DNA from: Bryopsis sp. KO-2023
Lineage: Eukaryota; Chlorophyta; Ulvophyceae; Bryopsidales; Bryopsidaceae
DNA length: 64,000 bases
Assembly (NCBI GenBank): GCA_030272585.1
Contig: BSYQ01000007.1
Coordinates: 1 to 64,000 of the forward strand
Direction of reading: 5' to 3'
Below the pieces are notes generated by a model. That model ran no database searches and had not been told where the DNA came from. It saw only the letters and a program-made list of their open reading frames with translations. Position numbers and translations under genes: made by a program. Positions 1-8,740 of this stretch are shown here, in pieces; the first letter of the stretch is position 1, and every line of letters starts with the position of its first letter.

Positions 1-54
1 CCTAAACCCTAAACCCTAAACCCTAAACCCTAAACCCTAAACCCTAAACCCTAA
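1..54. repeat. Terminal telomeric repeat tract
   Basis: Seven perfect CCCTAAA units followed by a slightly degenerate unit (ccctaaatcctaaa, to about 62). The C-rich strand reads 5' to 3' away from base 1, as expected when base 1 is at or near the chromosome terminus. The plant-type heptamer TTTAGGG is the reverse complement. Confidence 0.97.
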
Positions 55-64
55 ATCCTAAATT

Positions 65-476
65 GGCTTCCCGCGGCTCCCCGCGGCTTTACGCGGTACG
101 CTGAATCCATCGGTACGGACAGCGATTCATTTCCCGGGTTGATAGGTTTACTATAAACCTGTCACAGGTGTTCGCGATTCATTTGCGGCCATGTTCGACG
201 TACTAATGTTTGACTTTTTACAACTGGCAAGACACCTCAGCCAGGCTGGCGTTTTGATAGCCTCTGATGAGAACAGCTGGTTTCTATATATTGTTGCTGG
301 GGATGGTTAGAGCCAACGTTCGAAACAATTGTTAGGCTTTCGAAAGTTTGTAAAAAGTTTCCAGTCTCTTCACTCCGCCTTTGTTTCCATTTCGCGTCTT
401 TGACGCTCGACTCGCTCCCCCTCCGGCTTTGGAAATTTCCACCGCGGACGTTCTCTCTCCAAACGAAACCCTAAAC
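65..476 (+). repeat. Left direct terminal repeat of the PLE (pseudo-LTR)
   Basis: 412 bp matching 4968-5379 at a constant offset of 4903, with no difference seen by eye. It starts with GC-rich ggcttcccgcggc words and ends with aaaccctaaac. The left copy continues into element sequence (gtcgacg), while the right copy continues into telomeric repeats. It contains the hammerhead fold at 252-345. Confidence 0.93.
252..345 (+). ncRNA. Hammerhead ribozyme, left repeat
   Basis: Type I hammerhead layout. Stem I is 252-263 paired with 334-345 (11 of 12 positions pair, one T-T mismatch and one G-U wobble). The core CTGATGA is at 264-270. Stem II opens with GAAC 271-274 against GTTC 318-321, extended by TGGTTT/GAGCCA inside it. 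The GAAA core is at 322-325, followed by the palindromic mini-stem III CAATTG 326-331 and the cleavage triplet GTT 331-333, with cleavage expected after 333. A very short palindromic stem III that works as a dimer is a known property of PLE and retrozyme hammerheads. The fold was derived by hand. Confidence 0.85.
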
Positions 477-783
477 GTCGACGTTCCCTGCGGAGAAAAA
501 GCCCAACGTCGGAGTACTTTCCGACCAGGAGTTTCGCTACACCGCGACAGCTGTCGTAAACGTAAACCGTAAGCCTTTTGCTGTCCAGCGGAGAAGTTTA
601 ACTTCCCACTGTTTTCCGTTTGCTAGCCCGCACTCTTTTTTGTTCGGCTCCAGCTTCCAGCATTTTTTCCTGTTTGCTTCGAAGCTTCTAGCACCTTTTT
701 CCCGTTTCCTGTTTTCTGTTTTTCCAACCTGTTACCTTTTAATTTTTGTCTGGTTCCTGCAAGACTTGAAATCCAGTTTTCTA

Positions 784-2166
784 ATGTCTAACCCAACCTC
801 TACTACGACGCCGGCTCCTGTTCCTGGTGTGTCTTGTGTTTCTGGTGCTCCTGCTGTCTCCAGGCCCAACACACAGCTTACCGATGCGGAGATGACTGAT
901 CGCCTTATGGGCCCTCCACCTCTTCCCGCCAGACAGGCACAGCCTCGCCACAGTGGCTCTGGACGCCTTCATCGGAACGAGTCTGACCCTCGTCACAAAT
1001 CAGAGCTTTATTTGGATGACGAGAGCATGTTCCCAGAGTGCGCTCCAAGTCTGCCCACATCATATGCGGCCCAAATGGCGGAAAAAGCGAACAGTACAAT
1101 CTGTGACGAGTTCACCGATCTGTGCAGTAAGTTTCGCAACCTGATCAAAACGATGCACACTTTTGGTGAGCACAAATTAGCAGGTACATTTCCTCCTTCT
1201 ATCTGTGGCCCATTTTCTGCAAATCAGCCACCCAACCTTCATGTTTTGGGGTCTCCTTTGCCTTTACCTGATGATTTTCGGTTTGAAGCTTTTCCCACAC
1301 AGGAAGCTATTTCTGCTTCTCTTTTCAATCACGTGGTTGAAGCTCACATGATCAAATTAGAGACCATGTTTTATCAGTTGACCAATACAGGTATCACCCC
1401 CAGTGATGTTTTTTTTCACAAGGTCCGTGATTCGACCACCCCGTTTCACACTCTGATGGATCAGTACATTGATTATATCCTCAACCCTGTGGAGACCTTG
1501 GGTCTCATTGACTTTTCTATCCAGTTCCCCAGGCATTTGTTTGCTAGTGCTATTGCTCCTCAGCTTATGGACCTCTCCCTCAGACTGGCAGTGAGCAGTG
1601 TGCACTGGCACTCTCAGCTCCGAAAAATCCCGAAGATTGATGCGTTTCCATGCCTCTCCTCTCTCACCTGGCCAGAACTGAGGATAGCAATTTTCCCTGG
1701 CACTTTTGATGTTTCTTCCTTCCCAGCCACGACTCCTGCTCCAGCTCCTGGACCTCCTGCTGGTTCCAGTTCTACTCCAGCACCTATCCTACCCCCTGGC
1801 CCTCAGTCTTCCACAGACGCCAAGCTGGACAACCTTACCTCGGTCCTCACCCAGTTGGTTCAAACCATGGCCCCTGCCAACCAGCAGCCACCACCTTTTC
1901 GGCCAGGAGGTCGTTTCGACCATCCCCCTCAGCAACACCAACGGGGCCCCCGCCAACCTCGTGGACCACGACGCAACCCCTCCCAGCGACAACCAGGCAG
2001 GAGTTACGCTCAAGCAGCGAACGACCAGTACAACGATTACCTTCAACCTCTGGGCCACCAGCCCTTCCAAGGCCAAGGCCAAGGTCCTCCTCCCTGGCAC
2101 AACCGAGCCAACCGTCGCCCACCGTTCAACCAGGGCCAGAGCCCTCAGGACAATTACTTTCGGTAA
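784..2166 (+). CDS. PLE ORF1, gag-like protein (function unknown)
   Basis: The first ATG of the open frame is at 784 (MSNPTST...) and gives about 460 aa. The frame is open further upstream, but only with a TTG at 640. The N-terminal quarter is rich in Pro, Ser and Thr. The middle (about residues 90-300) looks globular. The C-terminal third is low complexity with Pro, Gln, Arg and Gly (repeated RGP, QGQG and NRANRRPP type words), typical of nucleic-acid-binding retroelement proteins. No CCHC knuckle is seen. It lies upstream of the reverse transcriptase ORF in a different frame with a short gap, so it probably forms the RNP with element RNA. That role is inferred from position and composition; I recognise no family. 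Confidence 0.75.
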   Translation: MSNPTSTTTPAPVPGVSCVSGAPAVSRPNTQLTDAEMTDRLMGPPPLPARQAQPRHSGSGRLHRNESDPRHKSELYLDDESMFPECAPSLPTSYAAQMAEKANSTICDEFTDLCSKFRNLIKTMHTFGEHKLAGTFPPSICGPFSANQPPNLHVLGSPLPLPDDFRFEAFPTQEAISASLFNHVVEAHMIKLETMFYQLTNTGITPSDVFFHKVRDSTTPFHTLMDQYIDYILNPVETLGLIDFSIQFPRHLFASAIAPQLMDLSLRLAVSSVHWHSQLRKIPKIDAFPCLSSLTWPELRIAIFPGTFDVSSFPATTPAPAPGPPAGSSSTPAPILPPGPQSSTDAKLDNLTSVLTQLVQTMAPANQQPPPFRPGGRFDHPPQQHQRGPRQPRGPRRNPSQRQPGRSYAQAANDQYNDYLQPLGHQPFQGQGQGPPPWHNRANRRPPFNQGQSPQDNYFR

Positions 2167-2360
2167 ATCGCGGGAATGCCCGCCACCGTCAACGACGGAC
2201 TAGTCGATTAAATCGTACCAATCGACAGAGAGTTTCAATTTCTACTTTTCTTTCAAGCATTTGCTCTGTTTTGCTTATTTCTTTTGTTGGACCTTTTTCC
2301 AAACTCACGGATCTTCCGTTCCGAGTAGCAAACCTTTCTGAAGTCCCTGCTCTCGACTCA

Positions 2361-4226
2361 ATGAAATCGATCCTCAACAGAGGACTTAAATATGTTTTGT
2401 GTCCTCCACCAATCACATTACCTTCTTTATTAAAGGATTTTTCTGACTTCAATCATAGACTTCAGTGGTCTACTTATTTTTCTGATCGCCCTCAACGGGC
2501 AGTGAACTCCCGCGGAGGGGGTTTGTTATTTGACGGGTTATGTGCAAGAGGGTTTTTTAAGCAGGCACGACAGGTAGCACCGAATCCAGATGTTTTACCT
2601 AAGCCACCCTTGGATGAATTACCTCCTCGATTGATCCGGTTCTTAACGGAAGTCAAACGACGACTACCTTTTGCCCATCAACGGGCCAGCATGAAGCACC
2701 GAGGCGCCAACTGCAGCAGGAACGATTTTGTCGCTCTTCGACGCCTTCAGCACAACCCCGATTGGATTGGACTAGCCGCCGACAAAAATTTGGGTTTGAC
2801 TTTCATGAACAGAATGTTGTATCATTGTCACTTAGACTTACATCTTTCTGGGAGCCAATATATCGAAATAAGTCATTCCGCTGCCATGCACATTTTGTTT
2901 ACATGCAAACGACGTTTTCAAACTTTGCGAACCCTTTTTCGTCTACCTTCTTCTTTTCACCCAGGACGAATTCTCGAAATTACGCCTGAAATTGATATAT
3001 TTTTATACCTCCCGGCAATCAAATTATTGCCTAAATTACATAAAACCCCTCCGGCTTTTCGCCCGATCGTCACAGCTCATTCCCACGTATTAAAAAATAT
3101 TGATACGTGCATTTCAAAATTACTACGGCAATTGGTGAAAAAACTACCACACGTGCTGGATAATACTACGAAATTTTTGGATTACGTCCAATCTCTCCAG
3201 AGGAACGAAATCCTTGTCGATTCACCCTCGTATATGGTGCAGTACGACGTCGTTAATATGTTCCCTTCTATATCCCCGGCTCGTACGCTACAGATTTTCA
3301 GTGATTTCTTTTCTACCATCACGTTTCCAGAAGGCCCGTTTGTTTTACAGTGCCTTGCTTTGTTATACCAGAGTTTCCTGTTCAAAAATAACGGAAAAAT
3401 TTATAAACAACGCGATGGTTTACCCATGGGGCTTTCTTCGAGCCCAGAAGTGGCAAATTTATATTTTTACATTATTTACGAATGTCACAACCGTATTTTT
3501 GTTTGGAGCGAATACCGCTTGTATTCTCGTTTCGTTGATGATGGTTTTTTCGTGATCACCGCCAGCCGTGATTACATTGATCAACTTTTGATTTCTTTGA
3601 ATACAGTTGATCCAAAAATACAATTTACCTTTAAGGTCACCCTTGAGAGCTGTGATTTTTTAGACGTATCGGTTCTGCAACAGAAAGTGAACGACAGCCA
3701 TTATACGTTAAAATTTAAACCATATTATAAACAATTTTATACCTTCCCATATTTTTCACAGTCTAGCTGTCACCCTCGTCATACTTTACGTGCATGGATA
3801 CTAACAGAACGGACCAGGTTGTTCAGGCTGTCTTCTACACCAGGTTTTTTCCAAGAGGCTACCACTGGATTTTTCCAAAACCTGCTACGAAGAGGATATA
3901 CTCGTGATTTCCTGCGTCCTTTGTTCGAACAACGGATACCCGCCCGACGAACCAGACGTGCTGATGCAACGGCATGCATTCAATGGCTCCACCAAGAAAG
4001 GCGCCCTTCCAGTTTTACCGTACAGCTCTCGGAACGCTGTACCAAACCCCTCCCAACGTTTGTGACGACCTATACCACAAGACATATCGATCTACAACTC
4101 TCGTCCCTGCTCAAGGATTCCTGGGAGCACAACGATTTGGAAAGTATTACTCGGTCACCATTGACAGCATATCGTGCTGGCCCATCTTTGTATCAAAGAG
4201 TCAGTAGCTTTCATTTGGATCTCTAG
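2361..4226 (+). CDS. PLE ORF2, Penelope-type reverse transcriptase without GIY-YIG endonuclease
   Basis: 621 aa from the first in-frame ATG at 2361. The frame is open from 2211, so a non-ATG or reinitiation start is possible. Reverse transcriptase motifs in order: LPKLHK with RPIV (about 223-237); YDVVNMFPSI, motif A with the catalytic Asp (about 294); QRDGLPMGLSSSPEVANLY, motif B (about 350); RFVDD, motif C with the catalytic Asp pair (about 389); FLDV, motif D (about 432). A YFSQSSCHPRHTLR segment follows, which is the PLE-specific S-x-HP region after the fingers and palm. The upstream ADKNLG motif is also shared by PLE and related RTs. The remaining about 130 C-terminal residues show no GIY-YIG motif, so the protein fits the telomere-using endonuclease-minus group. 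Stop TAG at 4224. Confidence 0.9.
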   Translation: MKSILNRGLKYVLCPPPITLPSLLKDFSDFNHRLQWSTYFSDRPQRAVNSRGGGLLFDGLCARGFFKQARQVAPNPDVLPKPPLDELPPRLIRFLTEVKRRLPFAHQRASMKHRGANCSRNDFVALRRLQHNPDWIGLAADKNLGLTFMNRMLYHCHLDLHLSGSQYIEISHSAAMHILFTCKRRFQTLRTLFRLPSSFHPGRILEITPEIDIFLYLPAIKLLPKLHKTPPAFRPIVTAHSHVLKNIDTCISKLLRQLVKKLPHVLDNTTKFLDYVQSLQRNEILVDSPSYMVQYDVVNMFPSISPARTLQIFSDFFSTITFPEGPFVLQCLALLYQSFLFKNNGKIYKQRDGLPMGLSSSPEVANLYFYIIYECHNRIFVWSEYRLYSRFVDDGFFVITASRDYIDQLLISLNTVDPKIQFTFKVTLESCDFLDVSVLQQKVNDSHYTLKFKPYYKQFYTFPYFSQSSCHPRHTLRAWILTERTRLFRLSSTPGFFQEATTGFFQNLLRRGYTRDFLRPLFEQRIPARRTRRADATACIQWLHQERRPSSFTVQLSERCTKPLPTFVTTYTTRHIDLQLSSLLKDSWEHNDLESITRSPLTAYRAGPSLYQRVSSFHLDL

Positions 4227-4788
4227 ATCAGGTGGTTTTCACGAATTCACAAAAATAAAAAGAAGGAAGTCGTGATCAGTTTTGTTTTCATTTGGTTTTT
4301 TGGTGTTTCGATTCGTTTCGTTTCGTTTATTTCAATTCTGATTGGATATAGTTATTCCTCTGGTTTTACATTTTTTAGTTTCTAAAAAATAAAAAGAAAA
4401 AAAGAAAAATAAACTTGGTTTGGGAAGAACCCAATTTTTTGCCCTCTGTTTCAAGTGCTCTTTACTGGGTTCTCGTTTCGATCACCCAGGGGAGTTTACC
4501 GGTTTCTCCGGTTTAGGCTTTTAGGAGTTGGGTTGGTGTCTTTTCGGTTTATCCAAAAGTCCTCCCCCTCCGGCCTCGCCCACCGGAAAAACACCCTCTT
4601 TGATTCAGGACGCCGGGACCCTTCCCGGCCCCTAAATCCTAAATTGGGAATCATGGTTACTCCGAGCTGCTTGATCAGCTGTGGTGGGTGTATACCTTTT
4701 TTAGGTTTAAAAAGGGTTTTTTAGTGTTTTGGGAAAATTGAAAAATTTCGGAAAAATTGAACTTTTTTCGAAGAATTAGTAATTTTTG
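4227..4788 (+). other. PLE 3' region, non-coding
   Basis: AT-rich spacer after ORF2 with A-rich runs (aataaaaagaag) and no supported gene. Around 4631-4649 it holds ccctaaatcctaaattggg, which recurs at the left junction of the element (about 48-66). An ATG frame at 4455-4724 (89 aa) shows no recognisable content and is not called. Confidence 0.6.
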
Positions 4789-4870
4789 TTAGTCATGACG
4801 TCTACGTCACTTAGTCATGACGTCTACGTCACTTAGTCATGACGTCTTCGTCACACAGTCATGATCGTAC
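4789..4870 (+). repeat. 22-bp tandem repeat with TGACGTC/TACGTCA sites
   Basis: Three units at 4789-4810, 4811-4832 and 4833-4854, then a decayed part unit. Each unit carries TGACGT followed by ACGTCA, an inverted arrangement resembling CRE/bZIP sites. It sits about 115 bp before the right terminal repeat, so a role in transcription of the element is possible but unproven. Confidence 0.8.
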
Positions 4871-4940
4871 GTTTTACAGTACATCAGGTGACGACATGTT
4901 GGGTTACATTAGTTGACTGGATTTTATTAGATTCAGGAAG

Positions 4941-4990
4941 GTTCCCGCGACTTCCGCGGCTTCCCGCGGCTTCCCGCGGCTCCCCGCGGC
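4941..4990 (+). repeat. 10-bp tandem repeat, TTCCCGCGGC words
   Basis: About five tandem ttcccgcggc-type words lead into the right terminal repeat. The left repeat keeps only two. Variable copy number of short words at the 5' edge suggests slippage or template switching there. Confidence 0.8.
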
Positions 4991-5379
4991 TTTACGCGGT
5001 ACGCTGAATCCATCGGTACGGACAGCGATTCATTTCCCGGGTTGATAGGTTTACTATAAACCTGTCACAGGTGTTCGCGATTCATTTGCGGCCATGTTCG
5101 ACGTACTAATGTTTGACTTTTTACAACTGGCAAGACACCTCAGCCAGGCTGGCGTTTTGATAGCCTCTGATGAGAACAGCTGGTTTCTATATATTGTTGC
5201 TGGGGATGGTTAGAGCCAACGTTCGAAACAATTGTTAGGCTTTCGAAAGTTTGTAAAAAGTTTCCAGTCTCTTCACTCCGCCTTTGTTTCCATTTCGCGT
5301 CTTTGACGCTCGACTCGCTCCCCCTCCGGCTTTGGAAATTTCCACCGCGGACGTTCTCTCTCCAAACGAAACCCTAAAC
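4968..5379 (+). repeat. Right direct terminal repeat of the PLE
   Basis: Matches 65-476 over 412 bp. The last 8 bases are CCCTAAAC, one telomeric unit plus one base, and the following array continues in phase, so the element 3' end merges with the telomere. Confidence 0.93.
5155..5248 (+). ncRNA. Hammerhead ribozyme, right repeat
   Basis: Exact counterpart of the left ribozyme at offset 4903: CTGATGA at 5167, GAAA at 5225, expected cleavage after 5236. Cleavage in both repeats would release a 4903-nt RNA. Confidence 0.85.
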
Positions 5380-6166
5380 CCTAAACCCTAAACCCTAAAC
5401 CCTAAACCCTAAACCCTAAACCCTAAACCCTAAACCCTAAACCCTAAACCCTAAACCCTAAACCCTAAACCCTAAACCCTAAACCCTAAACCCTAAACCC
5501 TAAACCCTAAACCCTAAACCCTAAACCCTAAACCCTAAACCCTAAACCCTAAACCCTAAACCCTAAACCCTAAACCCTAAACCCTAAACCCTAAACCCTA
5601 AACCCTAAACCCTAAACCCTAAACCCTAAACCCTAAACCCTAAACCCTAAACCCTAAACCCTAAACCCTAAACCCTAAACCCTAAACCCTAAACCCTAAA
5701 CCCTAAACCCTAAACCCTAAACCCTAAACCCTAAACCCTAAACCCTAAACCCTAAACCCTAAACCCTAAACCCTAAACCCTAAACCCTAAACCCTAAACC
5801 CTAAACCCTAAACCCTAAACCCTAACCCTAAACCCTAAACCCTAAACCCTAAACCCTAAACCCTAAACCCTAAACCCTAAACCCTAAACCCTAAACCCTA
5901 AACCCTAAACCCTAAACCCTAAACCCTAACCCTAAACCCTAAACCCTAAACCCTAAACCCTAAACCCTAAACCCTAAACCCTAAACCCTAAACCCTAAAC
6001 CCTAAACCCTAAACCCTAAACCCTAAACCCTAAACCCTAAACCCTAAACCCTAAACCCTAAACCCTAAACCCTAAACCTAAACCCTAAACCCTAAACCCT
6101 AAACCCTAAACCCTAAACCCTAAACCCTAAACCCTAAACCCTAAACCCTAAACCCTAAACCCTAAA
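5372..6166. repeat. Interstitial telomeric array, about 795 bp
   Basis: More than 110 CCCTAAA units, nearly perfect, with single-base deletions in a few (ccctaaccctaaa near 5823 and 5928, aaacctaaa near 6076). It has the same orientation as the terminal tract. This was probably the chromosome end before the PLE attached. Confidence 0.97.
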
Positions 6167-6883
6167 TTATTAAACTACTTAACTTCGTAAACCCTAAAGT
6201 CGTCAGTTTGATCACTAGGGACGTCAAAACTTCATTTTCATCAAAAATACAATATGGGTATCAAACTGTAGGTCTCGAAAAAATATTGCATTTGGCTTTA
6301 ACCAGAATTTTAAAATTCCTTCTCATTTTCGAGATATCAAGCGTTAAAGGCAATCGCACAAAATTTGCGGTTTTTCAAAGTCAGTCATCTAGGTTGATAC
6401 GTCTCGATCAATAAATATGTAACGAAACGATCAAGAACCTTCTACTATCGAAAGTTCCAAAGCCATTACCTTCAAATGCCAAGGTCTCGGGATCGAAGCT
6501 TACTTCGGTCGCTTTCGCTATCAAACAACGTTATACTTCCAAGCACGAAAGGAAACAAGCTCAGACTCGAACCTTCGACCTCTATAACACAAACATAACA
6601 TAAACCACCCTATCCACTCCAACCTTCCAAAACATTGCGTTATTAGATAAACGTTTCCGATTGAAGTACTTCATTCAACCATAATCAAGATCACTTGCAC
6701 TTCAAAAGATAACTCATGATCACTAAATCGTAGCTCGATGTAGTGATGATGAGGGATAGAGTCGATGAAAGTCTTGAGTCATAAGGGTCGAAGTATCGAA
6801 CCTAAGTCCAAACCAAATCACATACCTTATTCAAATTCGCTCTTTTCTGGTATAATACCCCCGGAGCGACCGAAAATTCCGGG

Positions 6884-6983
6884 GCCCCAGCTACATGGTG
6901 GTAGGATGTCCCGGTGGGTATTCGAGATGTGTGCTTGTCTCATTAGCCATAGCGGCATCGTGGGTTCAATTCCCGCCTGGGGC
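6884..6983 (+). ncRNA. tRNA-like sequence in subtelomeric unit 1
   Basis: A perfect 7-bp acceptor-like stem GCCCCAG (6884-6890) with CTGGGGC (6977-6983). D-like stem ACAT/ATGT around 6893-6909. T-like arm with B-box GGTTCAATTCC (6963-6973). The middle is about 50 nt and does not form a clean 5-bp/7-nt anticodon arm, so this is tRNA-derived or tRNA-like, not a confident functional tRNA. A second B-box-like GGTTCGAATCC follows at about 7030. Confidence 0.5.
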
Positions 6984-7049
6984 GAACCTTTTGGCAATTC
7001 TGGTTTTTAATACTTCGATGGTGTCACGGGTTCGAATCCTTCCTTGTGT

Positions 7050-7100
7050 TCTTTCGGGCTTCTTTCGGGCTTCTTTCGGGCTTCTTTCGGGCTTCTTTCG
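7050..7100 (+). repeat. 11-bp tandem repeat (cttctttcggg)
   Basis: Five adjacent copies of ttctttcgggc just after the second B-box-like sequence. The homologous place in unit 2 (about 10675-10700) has only decayed copies. Confidence 0.85.
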
Positions 7101-7813
7101 CTACTACCAGCTTGCCTCTTACGAATTTTCTACCAAAACATGAAATTTCAAAATCTACGTGAAATTTCTGAACTTTTGAATATAATATTGCATTTTCGTC
7201 AAAAGTCGTCCTTAGTCATAGACGTCAAAGTCGTCGTGACTAATGCTTACGTAATCCGAAAATTCGAAAAGTTACTTTCTTCCATAAATAATTTTCGCTT
7301 TGACGGAATTTCAATCGGACGTCTCCTTAAGGAGTTAGAGCCAATTTAGAACTTAAAATTGAAATTACGGAATAAAATTTTCAAAAAGTCAAAAAATACT
7401 TTCTTCCAAAAATCCAAAATCTCGAAACGAAATCCTTTTAAGGTCAATACTTCAGGAGTTATGGCCAATCTGTCCTTTTCGCTAACGAAAAAAAGCTGAA
7501 AAAAGCCAAAATGGGCCATCTTTGAGGCCGAAGCGCTTACAAATGAATCGTTGAAGTGACGTAAAAATTTGGGGATATGTTCCCACATAGAGGGGCAACA
7601 TTTGCGAAACTAGCTTATCACCCGGAAAAGTCTGAAAATTTTTTTATGACTAAAAAACCTCGAAAAAAGCCCTTTTTTGGCCTTAACTCAAAAATGAATC
7701 GTTGAAATAAAAAAATATTATCTTTTTTGAAATCCTTGGGGTCGATTTGGGGGGGGTAGCCGCGAGGAATAGTCCGGGAAAAGTCAAAAAATATGGCGAT
7801 CCCCCCTGGTAAA

Positions 7814-8042
7814 CCCCCTAAACCCTAAACCCTAAACCCTAAACCCTTAAACCCTAAACCCTAAACCCTAAACCCTAAACCCTTAAACCCTAAACCCTTA
7901 ACCCTTAACCCTTAACCCTAAACCCTTAACCCTAAACCCTAAACCCTAAACCCTTAAACCCTTAAACCCTAAACCCTAAACCCTAAACCCTAAACCCTAA
8001 ACCCTTAACCCTAAACCCCTAAACCCTAAACCCTAAACCCCA
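7814..8042. repeat. Interstitial telomeric tract with variant units
   Basis: CCCTAAA units mixed with many CCCTTAAA and CCCTTAA variants, unlike the clean distal arrays. This points to an older, mutated telomeric tract. Confidence 0.95.
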
Positions 8043-8708
8043 AACTTTCTAAACCCCAAAGTCGTCAGTTTCATGACTAAAGGCGTCAAAACTTGATTTT
8101 CACCAAAAACACAATATGGGTATCAAAAGATAGGTCTCGAAAAGAGATTGCATTTGGCTGTAATCAGATTTTCGAAATTCCTTCTAATTTTCGAGATATC
8201 GGGCGTTAAGCACTCATCGCTCGATAACTCAAAAACTAATCATCAAAACATCACCAAAATTTGTCAGCATCAAGTTTACACATTCATGAAGCTTTCCTCA
8301 AAGTTTTGGTCCAAACTTAGGAACAGATTTTCCGTAAACCTTGAAAACCACTAATTTAGTCCAAAAACGCCCAAAAAAGGGCTTTTTTACCTACTTATAG
8401 CTCTATAACTCAAAATCTAATCATCAAAAGCTCTCCAAACTTGAAAGGACTAACAATTATATATCAATCAATGTTTAGTTAAAGTTTGGGTTCAAACTTA
8501 GGAACAGATTTTCTGTAAAGCGTTAAAAACATCAAGTTTTCCTCAAAAACAAGCGCCTACCTCGCCCTTGAGGTTGATTTCAAAATTTTCCAAAATTTCT
8601 CATTATGTAACTTCAATATCTATCTGTCTACCAACTTTCATTCCAAAATGTTCAGAAACGAGTCTTGTGGCCTTGAAAACCACTTCAACCTGCGTGGAAC
8701 TAGCGCAT
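8043..8708 (+). repeat. Partial subtelomeric unit
   Basis: The first about 180 bp resemble the start of the subtelomeric units (gtcgtcagttt, atatgggtatcaaaag, tctcgaaaa). The rest diverges into AT-rich sequence with two similar sub-blocks near 8215-8330 and 8395-8520 (cataactcaaaa...cttaggaacagattt). No gene is supported. Confidence 0.75.
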
Positions 8709-8740
8709 AAACCCTAAACCCTAAACCCTAAACCCTAAAC
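8709..8740. repeat. Short telomeric tract, left part of a split tract
   Basis: Four CCCTAAA units. The last 8 bases, CCCTAAAC (8733-8740), are the left target duplication of the TIR element that splits this tract. Confidence 0.93.

Larger units (their letters stand above)
65..5379 (+). mobile_element. Penelope-like retroelement, endonuclease-deficient type, embedded in telomeric repeats
   Basis: A 5315-bp unit with 412-bp direct repeats at its ends (65-476 and 4968-5379, offset 4903). It encodes an ORF1 and a reverse transcriptase ORF2 on the + strand and is flanked on both sides by CCCTAAA arrays. Direct terminal repeats with hammerhead motifs are a known PLE trait. PLEs without the GIY-YIG endonuclease are known from telomeres of rotifers, fungi, stramenopiles and plants. 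The orientation has the RNA 3' end toward the centromere and the 5' end toward the terminus, which fits reverse transcription primed by the telomeric G-strand. The right repeat ends in CCCTAAAC and runs directly into the telomeric array. Both ORFs are open and the repeats look identical, so the copy is recent. Confidence 0.88.
6167..7812 (+). repeat. Subtelomeric unit, copy 1
   Basis: About 1.65 kb bounded by telomeric tracts. It resembles 9795-11403 along most of its length. Shared landmarks are the opening aaccctaaagtcgtcagttt, an atatgggtat stretch, a tRNA-like sequence, and the closing gccgcgaggaatagtc just before telomeric repeats. No gene is supported. ATG frames such as 6208-6414 and 7044-7349 have no recognisable content. 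Confidence 0.85.

Noticed and set aside
640-783. TTG start for PLE ORF1 at 640 and for ORF2 at 2271
   Set aside because: Eukaryotic initiation favours ATG; the first ATGs (784, 2361) were used, with the longer open frames noted.
4789-4870. Short regular repeats as a possible CRISPR array
   Set aside because: Units are directly tandem with no spacers, in a eukaryotic telomere.
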